A program made the translations under genes and the position numbers. 64,000 nt of DNA from Methylorubrum salsuginis. GTDB lineage: Bacteria; Pseudomonadota; Alphaproteobacteria; Rhizobiales; Beijerinckiaceae. Under the pieces are notes generated by a model. That model saw only the letters and a program-made list of their open reading frames with translations. It ran no database searches and was not told where the DNA came from. Shown in pieces: positions 32,403-41,410 of this stretch (position 1 is its first letter; each line of letters starts with the position of its first letter). The stretch covers positions 186,001 through 250,000 of the forward strand of contig NZ_FOSV01000004.1 of the NCBI RefSeq assembly GCF_900114375.1. The letters run 5' to 3'.

Positions 32403-34556
32403 TCAGAACGAGGCCCGGATGCCGCCGAACACGCTTCGGCCGATTCCGGGATAGTAGATCGCCGAGGCTGCATTCGGCGCCAGCGCCAGCACCGAGATGT
32501 CGGAGATGTATCGCTCGTCGGTCAGATTGCGGGCGTCCACGAACAGCGAGACGCCGTTCGAGAAGTCGATGCCCGTCTGCACGTTGAAGAGCGCGTAGCC
32601 CGGCACCCGTTGCGCGTTGCCATGATCGGCAAAGGCCCCCTGCGGCACCCAGTCGATCGAAGGCGTGAGATAGAATCCGCTCGGATGGGCGTAGCTCAGA
32701 ACCGTGCGCAGCACGTCCTGCGGGATGCCGGCGATGCGGTTGTTGACGTAGACCGGGTCGCCGACGAAGCGGAAGTCGTTGTGCGTCCAGATCTGCGTGA
32801 GGTTTAGGCGGTCGCCGATGCCGGTGAGGTCGCGCGAGAGGTCGTATCCGAGCGCCGCCTCGATGCCCTGGTGCCGGGTGCGCGGCGCGTTGAAGGTCGC
32901 CGCCGGCACGCCCGCCGCGCTGGCCGTGGCCGTGTTGAAGTTGATCAACGTGTCGCGCACCTCGGCCCGGTAGAGCGTCACGTCCCAGGTCCAGCTTTCG
33001 AGCCGGCCGCGGGTGCCGGCCTCGTAGGTCCAGGCGCGCTGCGCCTTGAGCGGCACGAAGGTCGTGCCCGCCGTGTTCATTTGCGCGAGGTCCGAAAAAT
33101 CCGGCACGTCGGCCGAGCGGGTCGCGTCGGCGAAGACCTGTACGGTCGGCAGCGGCTGCCACAGCAGGCCGACCTTCGGGTTCACGCCCTCGTAGGTCGC
33201 GTCGGCGTAGCGCGGGACCGGATTCAGCGGCGGGAAGCCGCCCTTGTTGCTGTAGGTGCGGTTCGAGGAGAAGGCCTTGGCCCCGGTCATCAGCGCGAGG
33301 TCGGGCAGGAACCAGAACCGGTTCTCGGCATAGGCCTCGTAGTTCGAGGCGCTCTGGACAGCGCGCAGGGTCTGGGCGCCGCGCAAACCGGCGACGTTCT
33401 GGAATTGCCGGGCATCGTTGATCCCGGCGAACGCCCGCAGGCCGAGGAGCAGGTCGTTGCGATAGCCCGCGATATCGAAGGTGCCGGACCAGTGGGGCGA
33501 GACGCCGTAGGTCCAGCCGTCCTGATCGATCACCTGAAAGATCGGATGGTAGAGGTTCTTGTGGATCGCCCAGGAATCGATGTCGAGGCGGCCGACATCG
33601 AGTTCGAACGAGGTGCGGTTGGCGATCCGCTCGGCCTGCACCTTTCGCGATTGGTTGTTGTTCACCGCGTTGAGGTTGGCGACGCTCGGGTTCGTCAGCG
33701 CCGTGTCGAGGGTCAGCGTGCCGGGCAGCTTCTGGTCTGTGTCGTAGAGGCCGACATAGAACCGCGTCTCGATGCCCGGCGCGATCCGGTAGCCGAGATT
33801 GGCGTTGAAGTTCTGCGTGCGCTGGGTCTCGTGGGTTCGATAGCCGTCCGAGTTCGTCAGCGTGCCGGAGATCAGGAAGTCGGCCGGACCCGAGATGCGC
33901 GAGAACTGGAAGCTCTCGCGGAAGGTGTTGAAGCTGCCGGCCTCGAAGCGGAGGATGTTGGGCGCGAGCGCCGTGTAGGCGGTCGGCGTCACGAAGTTGA
34001 CCGCGCCGCCGAGCGTGGTGGCGCCGAAACTGAGCGCGTTGCCGCCCTTGAACACCTCGATGGAGCGCAGGGCCAGCGGATCGATCTGGTAGAAGTCGCC
34101 GCTGCCGTCGGCGAGGTTGAGCGGAATGCCGTCCTGCAACAGCTCGATGCCGCGCACGTGGAAGCCGCGGGCGATGCCGGAGCCGCGGATCGAGAGCCGC
34201 ATCTCCTGACCGTAGCGGGTCTGCACGAACACGCCGGGCACGTCCTTGAGCACGTCGCGCACGGTGTTGGCGTAGGTGTTCTGGTAGGCGGCGGCGTCGA
34301 CGAAGGCGACCGAGCCGACGGTGGATTCCACGGCCGCCCGCTGGGCGGCGAGGCTCGGCACGGTCAGCGAGCCGGCTGTCTCGCGGGGATCGGGGCGGCG
34401 TTCGCCGGCGACGCTGATCTCGGCCAGGGTCGTCGCACTGCCGGGCGGGGCTTGCGTGCGGCCGGGCGGGGCCTGGGCGATGGCGGGGGAGACGGTCGTC
34501 AGGCAGGCGAGCACAGGCAGGGCGGCACGCGGCGCGCCCCGTCGGGAAGAGGTCAT
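32403..34556 (-). CDS. TonB-dependent outer-membrane receptor, probably copper-linked
   Basis: 717 aa. Signal peptide ends AIAQA near residue 29. Plug domain (about 70-180) with DVLKDVPGVFVQTRYGQEM and SIRGSGIARGFHVRGIELLQDG, then a 22-strand barrel ending in the outer-membrane Phe (GGIRASF). No extra signalling domain, so no FecIR-type control. Its position at the downstream end of a copper gene cluster suggests copper or a copper chelate as substrate; siderophore-like ligands remain possible. Confidence 0.9.
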   Translation of the reverse strand: MTSSRRGAPRAALPVLACLTTVSPAIAQAPPGRTQAPPGSATTLAEISVAGERRPDPRETAGSLTVPSLAAQRAAVESTVGSVAFVDAAAYQNTYANTVRDVLKDVPGVFVQTRYGQEMRLSIRGSGIARGFHVRGIELLQDGIPLNLADGSGDFYQIDPLALRSIEVFKGGNALSFGATTLGGAVNFVTPTAYTALAPNILRFEAGSFNTFRESFQFSRISGPADFLISGTLTNSDGYRTHETQRTQNFNANLGYRIAPGIETRFYVGLYDTDQKLPGTLTLDTALTNPSVANLNAVNNNQSRKVQAERIANRTSFELDVGRLDIDSWAIHKNLYHPIFQVIDQDGWTYGVSPHWSGTFDIAGYRNDLLLGLRAFAGINDARQFQNVAGLRGAQTLRAVQSASNYEAYAENRFWFLPDLALMTGAKAFSSNRTYSNKGGFPPLNPVPRYADATYEGVNPKVGLLWQPLPTVQVFADATRSADVPDFSDLAQMNTAGTTFVPLKAQRAWTYEAGTRGRLESWTWDVTLYRAEVRDTLINFNTATASAAGVPAATFNAPRTRHQGIEAALGYDLSRDLTGIGDRLNLTQIWTHNDFRFVGDPVYVNNRIAGIPQDVLRTVLSYAHPSGFYLTPSIDWVPQGAFADHGNAQRVPGYALFNVQTGIDFSNGVSLFVDARNLTDERYISDISVLALAPNAASAIYYPGIGRSVFGGIRASF

Positions 34557-34601
34557 GGCTGGACAGGTCCGTGGTCTGAAGGATCGGGAAGGGGCGATCG
34601 A

Positions 34602-34970
34602 TCAGGCGACGGGGGGCGCTCGGACGCGGGGACGGGTGCCCGGCGGGGCGCGGGGAGAGGCGGTGACTTCGGGGCGCCAAGCGACCCGGTGAACCGGGGT
34701 GACCGGCCAGACGACGGCGGTGGCGACCGTCGGCGGAAGGGCCGGTGCGGTCACCGCGTGGGCGGCGGGGCAGCAGGGCAGGTGGGCGTGGGCCGGATGC
34801 TTCGACGATCCGTCGGCCTCCCCCGCCTCGGGGGCGCAGAGGATGTGCGCGGGCCCGAAGTTTCCCACGAAGGCGGCCTGGCCCAGCAAGGCCTGCAGGG
34901 CGAGCGCGTAGAGCGCGGCCACGGCGACGACCGCGCGACACGCGGTCCATCCGGGCAGGCGCCTTCGCAT
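34602..34970 (-). CDS. DUF2946 small membrane protein, copy 1
   Basis: 122 aa from ATG 34970. One N-terminal helix (VVAVAALYALALQALLG) followed by CAPE and a His/Cys segment (HPAHAHLPCCPAAHA), the metal-ligand-like pattern of DUF2946. The rest is Pro/Arg-rich. Members cluster with copper genes and are membrane anchored, facing the periplasm. Paralogous to the gene at 37441-37824 at the other end of the cluster. It follows the SCO1 gene by 83 bp and precedes the TonB receptor. Confidence 0.8.
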   Translation of the reverse strand: MRRRLPGWTACRAVVAVAALYALALQALLGQAAFVGNFGPAHILCAPEAGEADGSSKHPAHAHLPCCPAAHAVTAPALPPTVATAVVWPVTPVHRVAWRPEVTASPRAPPGTRPRVRAPPVA

Positions 34971-35053
34971 CGGGCCAGCTAGAGTCAAGCTTGGCCGTAC
35001 GTCAATGCGGATCCGCGCGGCGGCCGCGCGATTTCCATCTCCGGGACGGCCGC

Positions 35054-35689
35054 TCAGCTGGGGCGCCCGCCCGCGACGAGCCGATGCAGTTGCTTGAGGG
35101 CGAGGGGGTGCCCGGCCCCGAGATCGAGCGGGCCGACGAAGCCGCCGTCGCGGTCCATCATGTAGACCATCAGGCTGTGCTCGATGGTGCTGCCCCCGCC
35201 AGCCAGCGGCACCCGCTTCACCTCGGCGCGGTAGGCGCGCGTCACCCGCTCGATCGCCTCGGGGCTGCCGGTCAGGCCGGTGATGCGCTCGCTGAACGAG
35301 GCCATGTAGTCGCGCATCACCTCCGGCGTGTCCTGCTCGGGATCGACGGTGACGTAGTAGGCCTGAAGGTCGCCCCCCTCCTTCGCGAAGGCGTCGAGCA
35401 GGTTGCCGAGGTCCGCCAGCGTCGTCGGGCAGACATTGGGGCATTGGGTGAAGCCGAAGAATACGAGGAACGGCTTGCCCAGAAGCGTGCGCGAATCGAG
35501 CACGCCGCCCTTCGAGGAGTCGAGCCGGAACGAACCGCCCACCACCGAGATCGGCGGGGGCTTCGGCCCCCGCGGCAGGAACGCCACCGTCGTCCCGACG
35601 ATGGCGGCGAGCCCGAGGGCGAAGACGGCGAGGATCAGGCCGCCGCCCCGCTGCGCCCGGGGGCGCTCGGGCTCAGTGGGCATGGTCAT
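35054..35689 (-). CDS. SCO1/SenC/PrrC copper chaperone
   Basis: 211 aa with an N-terminal membrane anchor (about residues 17-39) and a thioredoxin-fold domain. Copper ligands are the two cysteines of FTQCPNVCPTTL and the later His in IEHSLMVYMMD. It delivers copper to the CuA site of cytochrome c oxidase, or acts as a thiol reductase. Start ATG 35689 overlaps the end of the PCuAC gene by 17 bp, so the two should be cotranslated, matching their known joint role. Confidence 0.94.
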   Translation of the reverse strand: MTMPTEPERPRAQRGGGLILAVFALGLAAIVGTTVAFLPRGPKPPPISVVGGSFRLDSSKGGVLDSRTLLGKPFLVFFGFTQCPNVCPTTLADLGNLLDAFAKEGGDLQAYYVTVDPEQDTPEVMRDYMASFSERITGLTGSPEAIERVTRAYRAEVKRVPLAGGGSTIEHSLMVYMMDRDGGFVGPLDLGAGHPLALKQLHRLVAGGRPS

Positions 35690-36173
35690 GGTCGTGTCCC
35701 TGATCCGGCCCCTTGGCCGCCAATCCCTCGACGACGAACTCCACCGGCACCGTGCCGGCCTTCTCGAAGGTGAGGGTGCCGGCGACGCGCTCGCCCTTCT
35801 TGAACGGCTGCTTCAGGTCGAGGAACATCAGGTGGTTGCCGCTGGGCGCCAGCGTCAGCGTGGCGCCGGGCGCGATCTCCAGGCCGTTGGGGAGCGGGGC
35901 CATCTTCATCACGCCGTTCTCCGTCGACATGGAGTGCAGCTCGGCCCGGCCCGCCGCGGTGATGCTCGCGCCGGTGAGGCGGTCGGGGCTCGCGCCCGTA
36001 TTGGTGACGCTGAGATAGCCCGCCGCGACCTTGGCCCCGCCCGGCGTCGCGCGGGACCAGGGATGGTCGATCTTCAGCGGGCCCGCCTTGTAATCGTGGG
36101 CCGAGAGCGGGCCCGCCGACAGGGCGGCGAGGGCGAGCGCGAGGGCGGCAAGGCGCGAGGGACGAAGGCGCAT
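35673..36173 (-). CDS. PCuAC periplasmic copper chaperone
   Basis: 166 aa. Signal peptide ends LSAH near residue 25. The copper motif H-M-(10)-M-(21)-H-M is visible: HSMSTENGVMKM and HLMFLDLKQPF. A His/Asp tail (GHDHDHAH) adds metal sites. It hands Cu(I) to SCO or directly to oxidase. Overlaps the SCO1-like gene by 17 bp and follows the YcnI-PCuAC gene by 119 bp. Confidence 0.94.
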   Translation of the reverse strand: MRLRPSRLAALALALAALSAGPLSAHDYKAGPLKIDHPWSRATPGGAKVAAGYLSVTNTGASPDRLTGASITAAGRAELHSMSTENGVMKMAPLPNGLEIAPGATLTLAPSGNHLMFLDLKQPFKKGERVAGTLTFEKAGTVPVEFVVEGLAAKGPDQGHDHDHAH

Positions 36174-36292
36174 GGTCTGTCTCCGGTCGTGGGCGCTCCG
36201 GGCGTCGGCCGCGGGGCGCGGAGGCGTCGGGAAGAGATGGGGAGGCCGTGGGAACGGCCGGGGCGGACGCGGCGTCGCACGCCGGTCCCGGC

Positions 36293-37303
36293 TCAGTGAT
36301 GATGGGCGTGGCCACCGCTCTCGGGCGCCGCGCCGGGGGCTTGGGCGGTGGGCCCCTGCGCTCCGATCGGCGCGACCGTGAAGGTCACCGGAACGGCGCC
36401 GGCCCGCTCGAAAATGAGCGTGCCGGGCACGGACTCGCCGGCCCGCAGGCCGTCGCTCAGGTCGAGGAACATCAGGTGCAGGCCGCCGGGCTTGAGCGCC
36501 ACGCTCTCGCCGGGCGCGATGGACAGGCCCCCTTCGACCGGGGCCATCTTCATCACGCCGTTCTCCGTCGACATCGAATGGATCTCACCCCGCCCGGCTC
36601 GGGCGATGGTGGCGCCGGTCAGCCGGTCGGGCTCGGTGCCGGTGTTGCGCACGGTCACGTAGCCGCCCGCGACCTTGGCCCCGCCGGGTGTGGCGCGCAG
36701 CCACGGCGACTCGACGGCCAGGGCACCGGTCCTGGCCGCCGCCTCGGCCTTGACGGGGGCCGGCGCGGTCGTGTTGGCGGCGACGATCCGCACGGCGGGG
36801 GCGGGCGTCTTGAGGGCACGGGCGCCTTCGCCCTGCGCCGGAACCTCGCTCCAACGGTAACCGCCCTCGGTGCAATCCTGCTCGACGGGGAAGTAGATCG
36901 TCGCCCCCGGCGCGAAATCGTCCGAGACGCGGGCGAGGAAGGTGAATTCGTCGACCTGATCGTCGGGCAGGCTGCCGCCGCTCCACGTGATCGTGGTGAC
37001 GCCTTCGCTGACGGTGCCGTGGAACGACGGGTAGGCTTTCGCATAGGCCGAGCGCGTGGTGGCCAGCGTCCACCCGGGCTTGGGCATCGGCTTGGCCCCG
37101 GTCACGCCCTCCGGGATCGTGACGCTGACCCGGGTGGTCGGCTTGCCGTCGCAGCCGTGCATGATCTGGACGACGCCGCGATAGGCGGCGTTGGGCGCGG
37201 CCTCCTTGCGCTCCAGCACGGCATGGGCCGAGGCGGCGGTGACGAAGACGGGCAGAAGGACGAGGGCGGCCGGCAGGGCGGCGCGCGGGCGGGCGTGGGG
37301 CAT
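36293..37303 (-). CDS. YcnI (DUF1775)-PCuAC fusion protein
   Basis: 336 aa. After the signal peptide the mature N-terminus is HAVLERKEAAPNA, with the YcnI copper-binding His at position 1 of the mature chain. The YcnI beta-domain (about 25-175) includes HGCDGKPTTRVSVTIPEG and WSGGSLPDD. A second domain (about 195-325) is PCuAC, with HSMSTENGVMKM and HLMFLDLSDG, and the protein ends GGHAHHH. Two copper modules in one chain suggest internal Cu(II)/Cu(I) transfer. ATG 37303 is chosen for the signal peptide; the frame is open upstream. Confidence 0.92.
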   Translation of the reverse strand: MPHARPRAALPAALVLLPVFVTAASAHAVLERKEAAPNAAYRGVVQIMHGCDGKPTTRVSVTIPEGVTGAKPMPKPGWTLATTRSAYAKAYPSFHGTVSEGVTTITWSGGSLPDDQVDEFTFLARVSDDFAPGATIYFPVEQDCTEGGYRWSEVPAQGEGARALKTPAPAVRIVAANTTAPAPVKAEAAARTGALAVESPWLRATPGGAKVAGGYVTVRNTGTEPDRLTGATIARAGRGEIHSMSTENGVMKMAPVEGGLSIAPGESVALKPGGLHLMFLDLSDGLRAGESVPGTLIFERAGAVPVTFTVAPIGAQGPTAQAPGAAPESGGHAHHH

Positions 37304-37440
37304 GGGCGATCCGAAAAGAAGCTGATGTCGAAGGTCGCACGCGGCTCGCTCGGCCGGCACTTTCGGCCGGCTCGGCCGGGGAGAGCGCGCGGGGCGCGAT
37401 CCCGCGATGGCCGCGCGGACGGCCTGCGGGAGAGGCGGGA

Positions 37441-37824
37441 TCAGGCGAGCGGCGGCGCGCGGGCGCTGGCGATCAGGAAGGGCGGTGCGCGGGCGGCGAG
37501 GCGGGTGCGCGCCCGCCAGTCGGTCGCCGTCGCGTCCGACTCGCGCCGGGCCGGCGAACTCGCCAGCGCCGGCGGCGGGGCGGCGGACGGGGTGTGGCTC
37601 GCCGCATGGCAGCAGGCGGCGTGGGGCGGGAGCGTTGCGGACTGGCTCTCGGGCGCCGCCTCGGCCTGGGCGGCGCAGAGGAGACCGGACGCACCCGTCA
37701 CCGGCAGCGTCGCGATGCCCCCGAGCAGGGCCTGGAGCACCAGCGCATAGAGCGCGACGACGGCCGTGAGCGCGCGCAGGCGGCGCGGCGCACGCCCGGT
37801 CCGGTCGCGGTGGTTCGTCGGCAT
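37441..37824 (-). CDS. DUF2946 small membrane protein, copy 2
   Basis: 127 aa from ATG 37824. N-terminal helix (LTAVVALYALVLQALLGG), then LLCAAQAEA and a His/Cys group HAACCHAASH, like copy 1 at 34602. Pro/Ala/Arg-rich C-terminus. First gene of the minus-strand copper cluster. The shared helix wording between the copies implies duplication. Confidence 0.78.
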   Translation of the reverse strand: MPTNHRDRTGRAPRRLRALTAVVALYALVLQALLGGIATLPVTGASGLLCAAQAEAAPESQSATLPPHAACCHAASHTPSAAPPPALASSPARRESDATATDWRARTRLAARAPPFLIASARAPPLA

Positions 37825-38161
37825 GATCCAAGACCTAGAACAGCCGCGTGCGGGCCGCCAGCGGATTCGCGTCGCAGGCCGGGCGAGCGCCCTGCCTCCG
37901 GTCCGGCCTCGCGCAGCGGCAGCCGCGGCGCGCCGCGCTCCGGGCGTCCCGAACACGGGAAGCCCTCTTGGCCGCTATCCGTGACTCCAGCGCCCCACCC
38001 GCGCGGTCACGTGCGCCACGGCACCAGGGGCGCCACAATATGGCCCGGAACGGCATGGCTTCTTAACGCTAAGACCCCGACAACGGCGGCACGAGGACTT
38101 GGCGGGACTGTCGTCCCGGCCGGACCCACCGAACCGCACCTTCATCCAGAGCCCCGGATCG
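37825..38161. other. Divergent intergenic region, copper cluster / L,D-transpeptidase
   Basis: No convincing gene. It must hold promoters for both directions. A perfect hairpin CGGGAC-TGTC-GTCCCG is at 38103-38118, 43 bp before the L,D-transpeptidase start. No recognisable CueR-type copper operator was seen. Confidence 0.6.
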
Positions 38162-39454
38162 ATGCTGAAGACCGCGCGCCCCACCCGTTCCCTCGCTTTC
38201 GCTCTGGCGGCGGCCACGCTGCTGGCCGGGCCGGCCCTCGCCCGCGAGCCGGGCTTCGCCCAGGCCGAGTGGGCGCAGGACTATTCCTCGCCCTCGACCA
38301 TGCAGGTGACGCGCTCCTCGACGCCGATCCTGTCGCCGCAGACCATCGCGGCCACCGAGGCGATGGTCGAGAAGTACCGCGCCATCGTCGCCCGCGGCGG
38401 CTGGCAGCCGGTCTCCGGCGCGGCGGGTCTGCGCGTCGGCTCCCGCGGCCCGGCGGTCGCCGCCGTGCGCCAGCGCCTGATCGTGACGGGTGACCTCGAC
38501 GCCAACGCGGGTGGCGCGGGCGTCTACGATTCCTACGTCGCGGCGGGCGTGAAGCGCTTCCAGGCCCGCCACGGCCTGTCGCAGACCGGCCAGATGAGCC
38601 CGGCCACCCAGGCGGCGATGAACGTCCCGGCCGACATCCGCCTGCGCCAGCTCGAGACCAACGTGATCCGCCTGCGCTCGTATTCGGGCGATCTCGGCCG
38701 GCGCTTCGTCATCACCAACATCCCGGCCGCTCTGGTGCAGACGGTCGAGAACGGGCAGGTCGTGACCCTGCACGCCGCGGGCGTGGGCAAGATCGACCGC
38801 CAGTCGCCGATCATGAACACCAAGGCGGTGGAGATCAACTTCAACCCGACCTGGACGGTCCCGGCTTCCATCGTGAAGAAGGACCTGATCCCGAAGATGC
38901 AGAAGGATCCGAACTACCTCACGGACAACAAGATCCGCATCCTCTCGGGCGGCCAGGAGATCTCGCCGCGCCAGGTCAACTGGAACTCGGACGAGGGCAC
39001 TCGTTACACCTATCGCCAGGATTCGGGCGCCGACTTCAACTCGATGGGCGTGGTGCGCATCAACATCCCGAACCCCTACGGCGTGTTCATGCACGACACC
39101 AATTCCCGCGGCGTGTTCGGCGACGACTTCCGCTTCATCTCCTCGGGCTGCGTCCGCCTGCAGAACGTGCGCGAATACATCACGTGGCTGCTGAAGGAGA
39201 CCCCCGGCTGGGACCGCGCCGCGGTCGAGCGCGCGGTGGAAGGCGGCCAGCGCATCGACGCGCGCCTCGCCCAGCCCGTGCCGGTCTACTGGACCTACAT
39301 CACCGCCTGGGCGACCCCGGAGGGCACCGTCCAGTTCCGCGACGACATCTACAAGCGCGACGGCGTCAACGTGCCCTCGACCCTCGAGGCGCCGACCCCG
39401 GTCGCCAGCGCCGCCGCGACCCAGCCCGAGACCTTCGAGCCGGGCGACGAGTAA
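38162..39454 (+). CDS. L,D-transpeptidase with peptidoglycan-binding domain
   Basis: 430 aa from ATG 38162 (frame open to 38099, but the signal peptide begins at MLKTARPTRSLAFALAAA). PG_binding_1 domain (about residues 85-155, VAAVRQRLIVTGDLD). YkuD catalytic domain (about 185-365) with HDTNSRGVFGDDF and the nucleophile C330 in SSGCVRLQN. It resembles the YcbB/LdtD group but is shorter. It forms 3-3 cross-links or attaches proteins to peptidoglycan. Monocistronic, with a strong terminator 38 bp after the stop. Confidence 0.94.
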   Translation: MLKTARPTRSLAFALAAATLLAGPALAREPGFAQAEWAQDYSSPSTMQVTRSSTPILSPQTIAATEAMVEKYRAIVARGGWQPVSGAAGLRVGSRGPAVAAVRQRLIVTGDLDANAGGAGVYDSYVAAGVKRFQARHGLSQTGQMSPATQAAMNVPADIRLRQLETNVIRLRSYSGDLGRRFVITNIPAALVQTVENGQVVTLHAAGVGKIDRQSPIMNTKAVEINFNPTWTVPASIVKKDLIPKMQKDPNYLTDNKIRILSGGQEISPRQVNWNSDEGTRYTYRQDSGADFNSMGVVRINIPNPYGVFMHDTNSRGVFGDDFRFISSGCVRLQNVREYITWLLKETPGWDRAAVERAVEGGQRIDARLAQPVPVYWTYITAWATPEGTVQFRDDIYKRDGVNVPSTLEAPTPVASAAATQPETFEPGDE

Positions 39455-39492
39455 GGCCGAGCGGCTCGGTCTCTCCCGTTTCCCTCGTTGGG

Positions 39493-39524
39493 CCCCGGCG
39501 GATGTCTGTCCGCCGGGGCTTTTT
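39493..39524 (+). terminator. Rho-independent terminator of the L,D-transpeptidase gene
   Basis: Perfect 10-bp stem CCCCGGCGGA (39493-39502)/TCCGCCGGGG (39509-39518), loop TGTCTG, followed by C and five Ts. 38 bp after the stop codon. Confidence 0.95.
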
Positions 39525-39759
39525 CATGGGCGGATCCATGGGTGGACGACTCGTCCGGGCCCGCGATGGATCGCAAGCCGCCGGCCCCGTCGTGGAACCG
39601 CCACACTCTCCGAAAATGCGCCCCTCGGCGAGGTCGGTCGCCGCCGGCTTGCGCCTTGAGACAGCATGCCGAGTCCGATGTCCAAGACGTTGCCTCAACC
39701 CCGTGTGGGTTTCCTGCGCGGTGAGGGATTAAAGGCGAGGGCGCCCGCGTTAACTCGAC
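39525..39759. other. Intergenic region upstream of the ECF sigma gene
   Basis: About 235 bp with no gene I can support. It should carry the sigma gene promoter; an AT-richer patch (GGATTAAAGG, then GCGTTAACTCG) lies 15-35 bp before the start. I could not identify a paired -35/-10 with confidence. Confidence 0.5.
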
Positions 39760-40347
39760 ATGGTGCCAGATCGCATGCGCTCGAAACGCCCCGAAATCGT
39801 CGATCTCCTCGTGCCGTTGCGGCGCTACGCCCGCTCGCTCACACGGGACGCGATCAAGGCGGACGACCTCGTCCACGACACTCTGGTGCGCGCGCTCGAA
39901 TCTCGTGCCAACCTGCGGCCGGATACGAACCTGCGCACCTGGATGATGACGGTGCTCCACAACGTCTTCATCGACGACCAGCGCCGCAAGCGGGTCGAGG
40001 CCCGGCACGCCGATGTGCTGGTCCAGCTCTCCGACGATGTCGCGCTGCCCGCCCAGGAGGGTCAGGTGCGGCTCATGCAGATCCGCAAGGCCTTCGAGAG
40101 CCTGCCCGAGGAACAGCGCGCCGCGCTCCACCTCGTCACCCTGGAAGGCATGGCCTATGCCGACGCGGCGGAGGTGCTCGGCATCCCGATCGGCACCCTG
40201 ATGTCGCGGCTCGGCCGCGGTCGCGCGGCGCTCCGCGCCTTCGAGGAGGGCAGCCGCAAGTCGCGGGGCTCGGCCTCCGCGTCCGACGAGCCCTCCGAGC
40301 GAGGACGACCGCATCTGCGCATCGTCGGCCGGGAAAGCGCCGCCTGA
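39760..40347 (+). CDS. ECF-type sigma-70 family sigma factor
   Basis: 195 aa from ATG 39760 (ATG 39775 possible). Region 2 (about residues 15-80) contains ADDLVHDTLVRALE and TNLRTWMMTVLHNVFID; region 4 (about 110-165) has LPEEQRAALHLVTLEGMAYADAAEVLGIPIGTLMSRLGRGR. The C-terminal 30 residues are charged and disordered. It resembles EcfG-like ECF factors in wording, but the next gene is a membrane anti-sigma factor rather than NepR, so it is treated as a separate ECF group. Confidence 0.93.
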   Translation: MVPDRMRSKRPEIVDLLVPLRRYARSLTRDAIKADDLVHDTLVRALESRANLRPDTNLRTWMMTVLHNVFIDDQRRKRVEARHADVLVQLSDDVALPAQEGQVRLMQIRKAFESLPEEQRAALHLVTLEGMAYADAAEVLGIPIGTLMSRLGRGRAALRAFEEGSRKSRGSASASDEPSERGRPHLRIVGRESAA

Positions 40348-40468
40348 TCCGGCGTTTCAGGATGCGAGAGACGACGAGAGCGCTCCCGGTGCGAGGGGGC
40401 GAAGGAAGAGGCATCGGGCCAGAAGGTCGAAAGGCTTGGCTGGCGGAAAGGACAATCGGAGTGGGCTG

Positions 40469-41251
40469 ATGGTCGACCCGATCACGCAAACCGATCTCAT
40501 CGCCTATGTCGATGGCGAACTCGACCCGATGCGCCGCGTCGAGGTCGAAGCGCATCTCGCGCGCCATCCCGAGGACGCCGTCGTGGTGATGGCGGACCTG
40601 CGGGACCGCGACGCCCTGCGCGAGGCCTTCGCGCAGCCGGTCGCGCTGCCGATGTCCGGCGGCCCCGAGCGCCTGCGCTCCGGCGCCCGCCGCATCGACC
40701 GGGCGCTGGCGTGGCAGCGGGTCGGCAACCGCCTGCGCCGGGCCGCCGCCATCGCCGTCCTCGTCGGCGCCGGCTGGCTCGCGCATACCGAGATCGGCAC
40801 CTTCGGCGTGCCGATCTCCATCGCCTCGCCGATCGACCCGGCCCTGGCCGAGGAGGCGCAGCAGGCGCGCGAAGCGGTGCAGATCCGGGCTCGCACGGTC
40901 TCGCAGCGCGCGAGCGCGGCCTATGACACCGCCGATCTCGAAGCCGCCACCGGCATCGATCTGCCGGAGATGCCGAACGGCTGGGTCGTTCGCGACGTGC
41001 AGATCTTCCCCGGCCGCCACGGCACCGGCGTCGAGATCGAGATCGAGGCGAAGGACATCGGCGAGCTGTCGCTCTTCGCCAAGCGCAGCAGCGGCACGGT
41101 CGTCCCCGAGGGCAGCGAGCCGGTGACCCGCTCGGGCGACGGCACCACCGCCTACTGGCGCAACGGCCACACCGCCTACGCCCTCAGCGGCCCGCGCGAC
41201 GAGCCCGGCCTGCACGCCGCCGCCGCCCGCCTCGCCTCCCTACGCCACTGA
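40469..41251 (+). CDS. Membrane anti-sigma factor for the ECF sigma
   Basis: 260 aa from ATG 40469 with GGAG upstream; the frame is open to 40436. The N-terminal anti-sigma domain (TDLIAYVDGELDPMRRVEVEAHLARHPEDA) has the helix pattern of ASD proteins but lacks the HxxxCxxC zinc ligands. One membrane helix (about 100-117), then a periplasmic domain (about 120-258) that should sense envelope conditions. It follows the sigma gene by 121 bp. Confidence 0.88.
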   Translation: MVDPITQTDLIAYVDGELDPMRRVEVEAHLARHPEDAVVVMADLRDRDALREAFAQPVALPMSGGPERLRSGARRIDRALAWQRVGNRLRRAAAIAVLVGAGWLAHTEIGTFGVPISIASPIDPALAEEAQQAREAVQIRARTVSQRASAAYDTADLEAATGIDLPEMPNGWVVRDVQIFPGRHGTGVEIEIEAKDIGELSLFAKRSSGTVVPEGSEPVTRSGDGTTAYWRNGHTAYALSGPRDEPGLHAAAARLASLRH

Positions 41252-41410
41252 TCCGAACCGCGCCGTCGGCGCTTCACGTCCCGAGCCCCGTTCCGGATTT
41301 CCCGATCCGGCGCGGGGCTTTGCGTCTCCGCCGATCACGGTCGCGGGATTGGCCCTACCCATTCCCGGCCCGCGCCTTATTCCCGTTGTGTTCGCCGCAG
41401 CCTCGGGTCC

